Of a stretch of 14,995 bases of DNA, positions 14,590-14,995 are shown piece by piece. The notes under the pieces are model-generated. The model saw only the letters and a program-made list of their open reading frames with translations, was not told the DNA's origin and ran no database searches. This DNA is from Patescibacteria group bacterium. Its GTDB lineage: Bacteria; Patescibacteriota; Minisyncoccia; Moranbacterales; UBA1568. A program made the translations under genes and the position numbers. Where the stretch lies: NCBI GenBank assembly GCA_030916545.1, contig JAUPWI010000032.1, forward strand, positions 1-14,995. The letters run 5' to 3'. The first letter of the stretch is position 1; each line of letters opens with the position of its first letter.

Positions 14590-14995
14590 TCAACGCGCGC
14601 CCATACCGAGAATCGCTATCAGGACTCCGAGAAGCGCCGTCACTGCGGTGAATATCCAGGCACGCATGACCACTTTCGGCTCAGGCCAACCCTTAGCCTC
14701 GAAATGATGATGAAGAGGCGCCGCCAAAAAAATCTTCCTGCCGAAAAAACGCTTGCTCGTCAACTGAATCGCCGCACTCATCGACTCGAGCCCATAGAGA
14801 GCGACGATGACGAATAGGGCGATGACCGAGTTCGTCAGCAAAGCGACGACACCGAGCGTCGTGCCGAGCGCGATCGCACCGGTATCCCCCATGAAGAATC
14901 GGGCTGGATAGATATTGAACCACAGGAAGGCCAGCAATGCTCCGGAAACTGCCGAGCAGAATGCCGCGAGGTCGGCCTTGTTATGCGCGAAGGCG
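14590..14995 (-). CDS. mraY: Phospho-N-acetylmuramoyl-pentapeptide-transferase, C-terminal part
   Basis: Only the last 135 codons are inside the window; the start lies beyond the right edge. MraY is the integral-membrane enzyme that joins UDP-MurNAc-pentapeptide to undecaprenyl phosphate to make lipid I. The fragment shows the family's FLWFNIYPARFFMGDTGA stretch, in which the FMGDTG aspartate is functionally essential, then a transmembrane helix. The signature PLHHHFE follows, then a KGWPEPKVV loop and a final transmembrane helix ending near the stop. All this matches the C-terminal third of MraY. The downstream gene is pgk rather than murD or ftsW, so any mur gene cluster would have to lie upstream. 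Its presence indicates that the organism makes peptidoglycan. Confidence 0.93.
   Translation of the reverse strand, partial: AFAHNKADLAAFCSAVSGALLAFLWFNIYPARFFMGDTGAIALGTTLGVVALLTNSVIALFVIVALYGLESMSAAIQLTSKRFFGRKIFLAAPLHHHFEAKGWPEPKVVMRAWIFTAVTALLGVLIAILGMGAR

Overview
The window looks like chromosomal DNA of a Candidate Phyla Radiation (Patescibacteria) bacterium, most likely Parcubacteria-like. This is inferred from family features and has not been tested by a search. The pointers are an alanyl-tRNA synthetase that stops right after its editing domain, a PriA-like protein with every helicase motif eroded, a short phosphoglycerate kinase, a 'baseplate J-like' single-pass membrane protein beside an FtsA/PilM-type ATPase, and very tight gene packing. 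TGA is used as a stop (priA, alaS), so the UGA-glycine code of Gracilibacteria/SR1 does not apply. There are no RNA genes, insertion sequences, CRISPR arrays or phage genes, and no gene-free stretch longer than about 130 bp.

Layout. Bases 1-269 (minus) hold the start of thpR (RNA 2',3'-cyclic phosphodiesterase), divergent from a plus-strand cluster. That cluster is priA-like (396-2351), def (2348-2839), fmt (2820-3827) and a membrane-anchored double rhodanese-like protein (3836-4693). priA/def and def/fmt overlap, so the cluster reads as one operon. A strong two-way terminator (4712-4743) ends it.

Everything from 4779 to the right edge is on the minus strand. Read in the direction of transcription it runs: mraY (5' part outside the window), pgk, eno, a PfkB-family kinase, an FtsA/PilM-like ATPase, a baseplate-J-like envelope protein, a small coiled-coil protein, a 72-residue unknown protein, alaS, and finally groES. 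groES has its own near-perfect promoter embedded in a CIRCE (HrcA) operator, and its -35 box includes the alaS stop codon.

How the genes fit together. def and fmt form the N-formyl-methionine start/removal pair. pgk, eno and the PfkB kinase form a small glycolytic group. mraY makes lipid I for peptidoglycan. The ATPase, the bitopic envelope protein and the two small proteins may form one membrane-associated machine. groES is a heat-shock gene with no groEL beside it. Most genes lack a clear Shine-Dalgarno sequence.

The points most worth a second look are the helicase-dead PriA, the ATPase/baseplate-J module, the orphan CIRCE-groES unit, the Cys-less tandem rhodanese, and the trimmed AlaRS and PGK.
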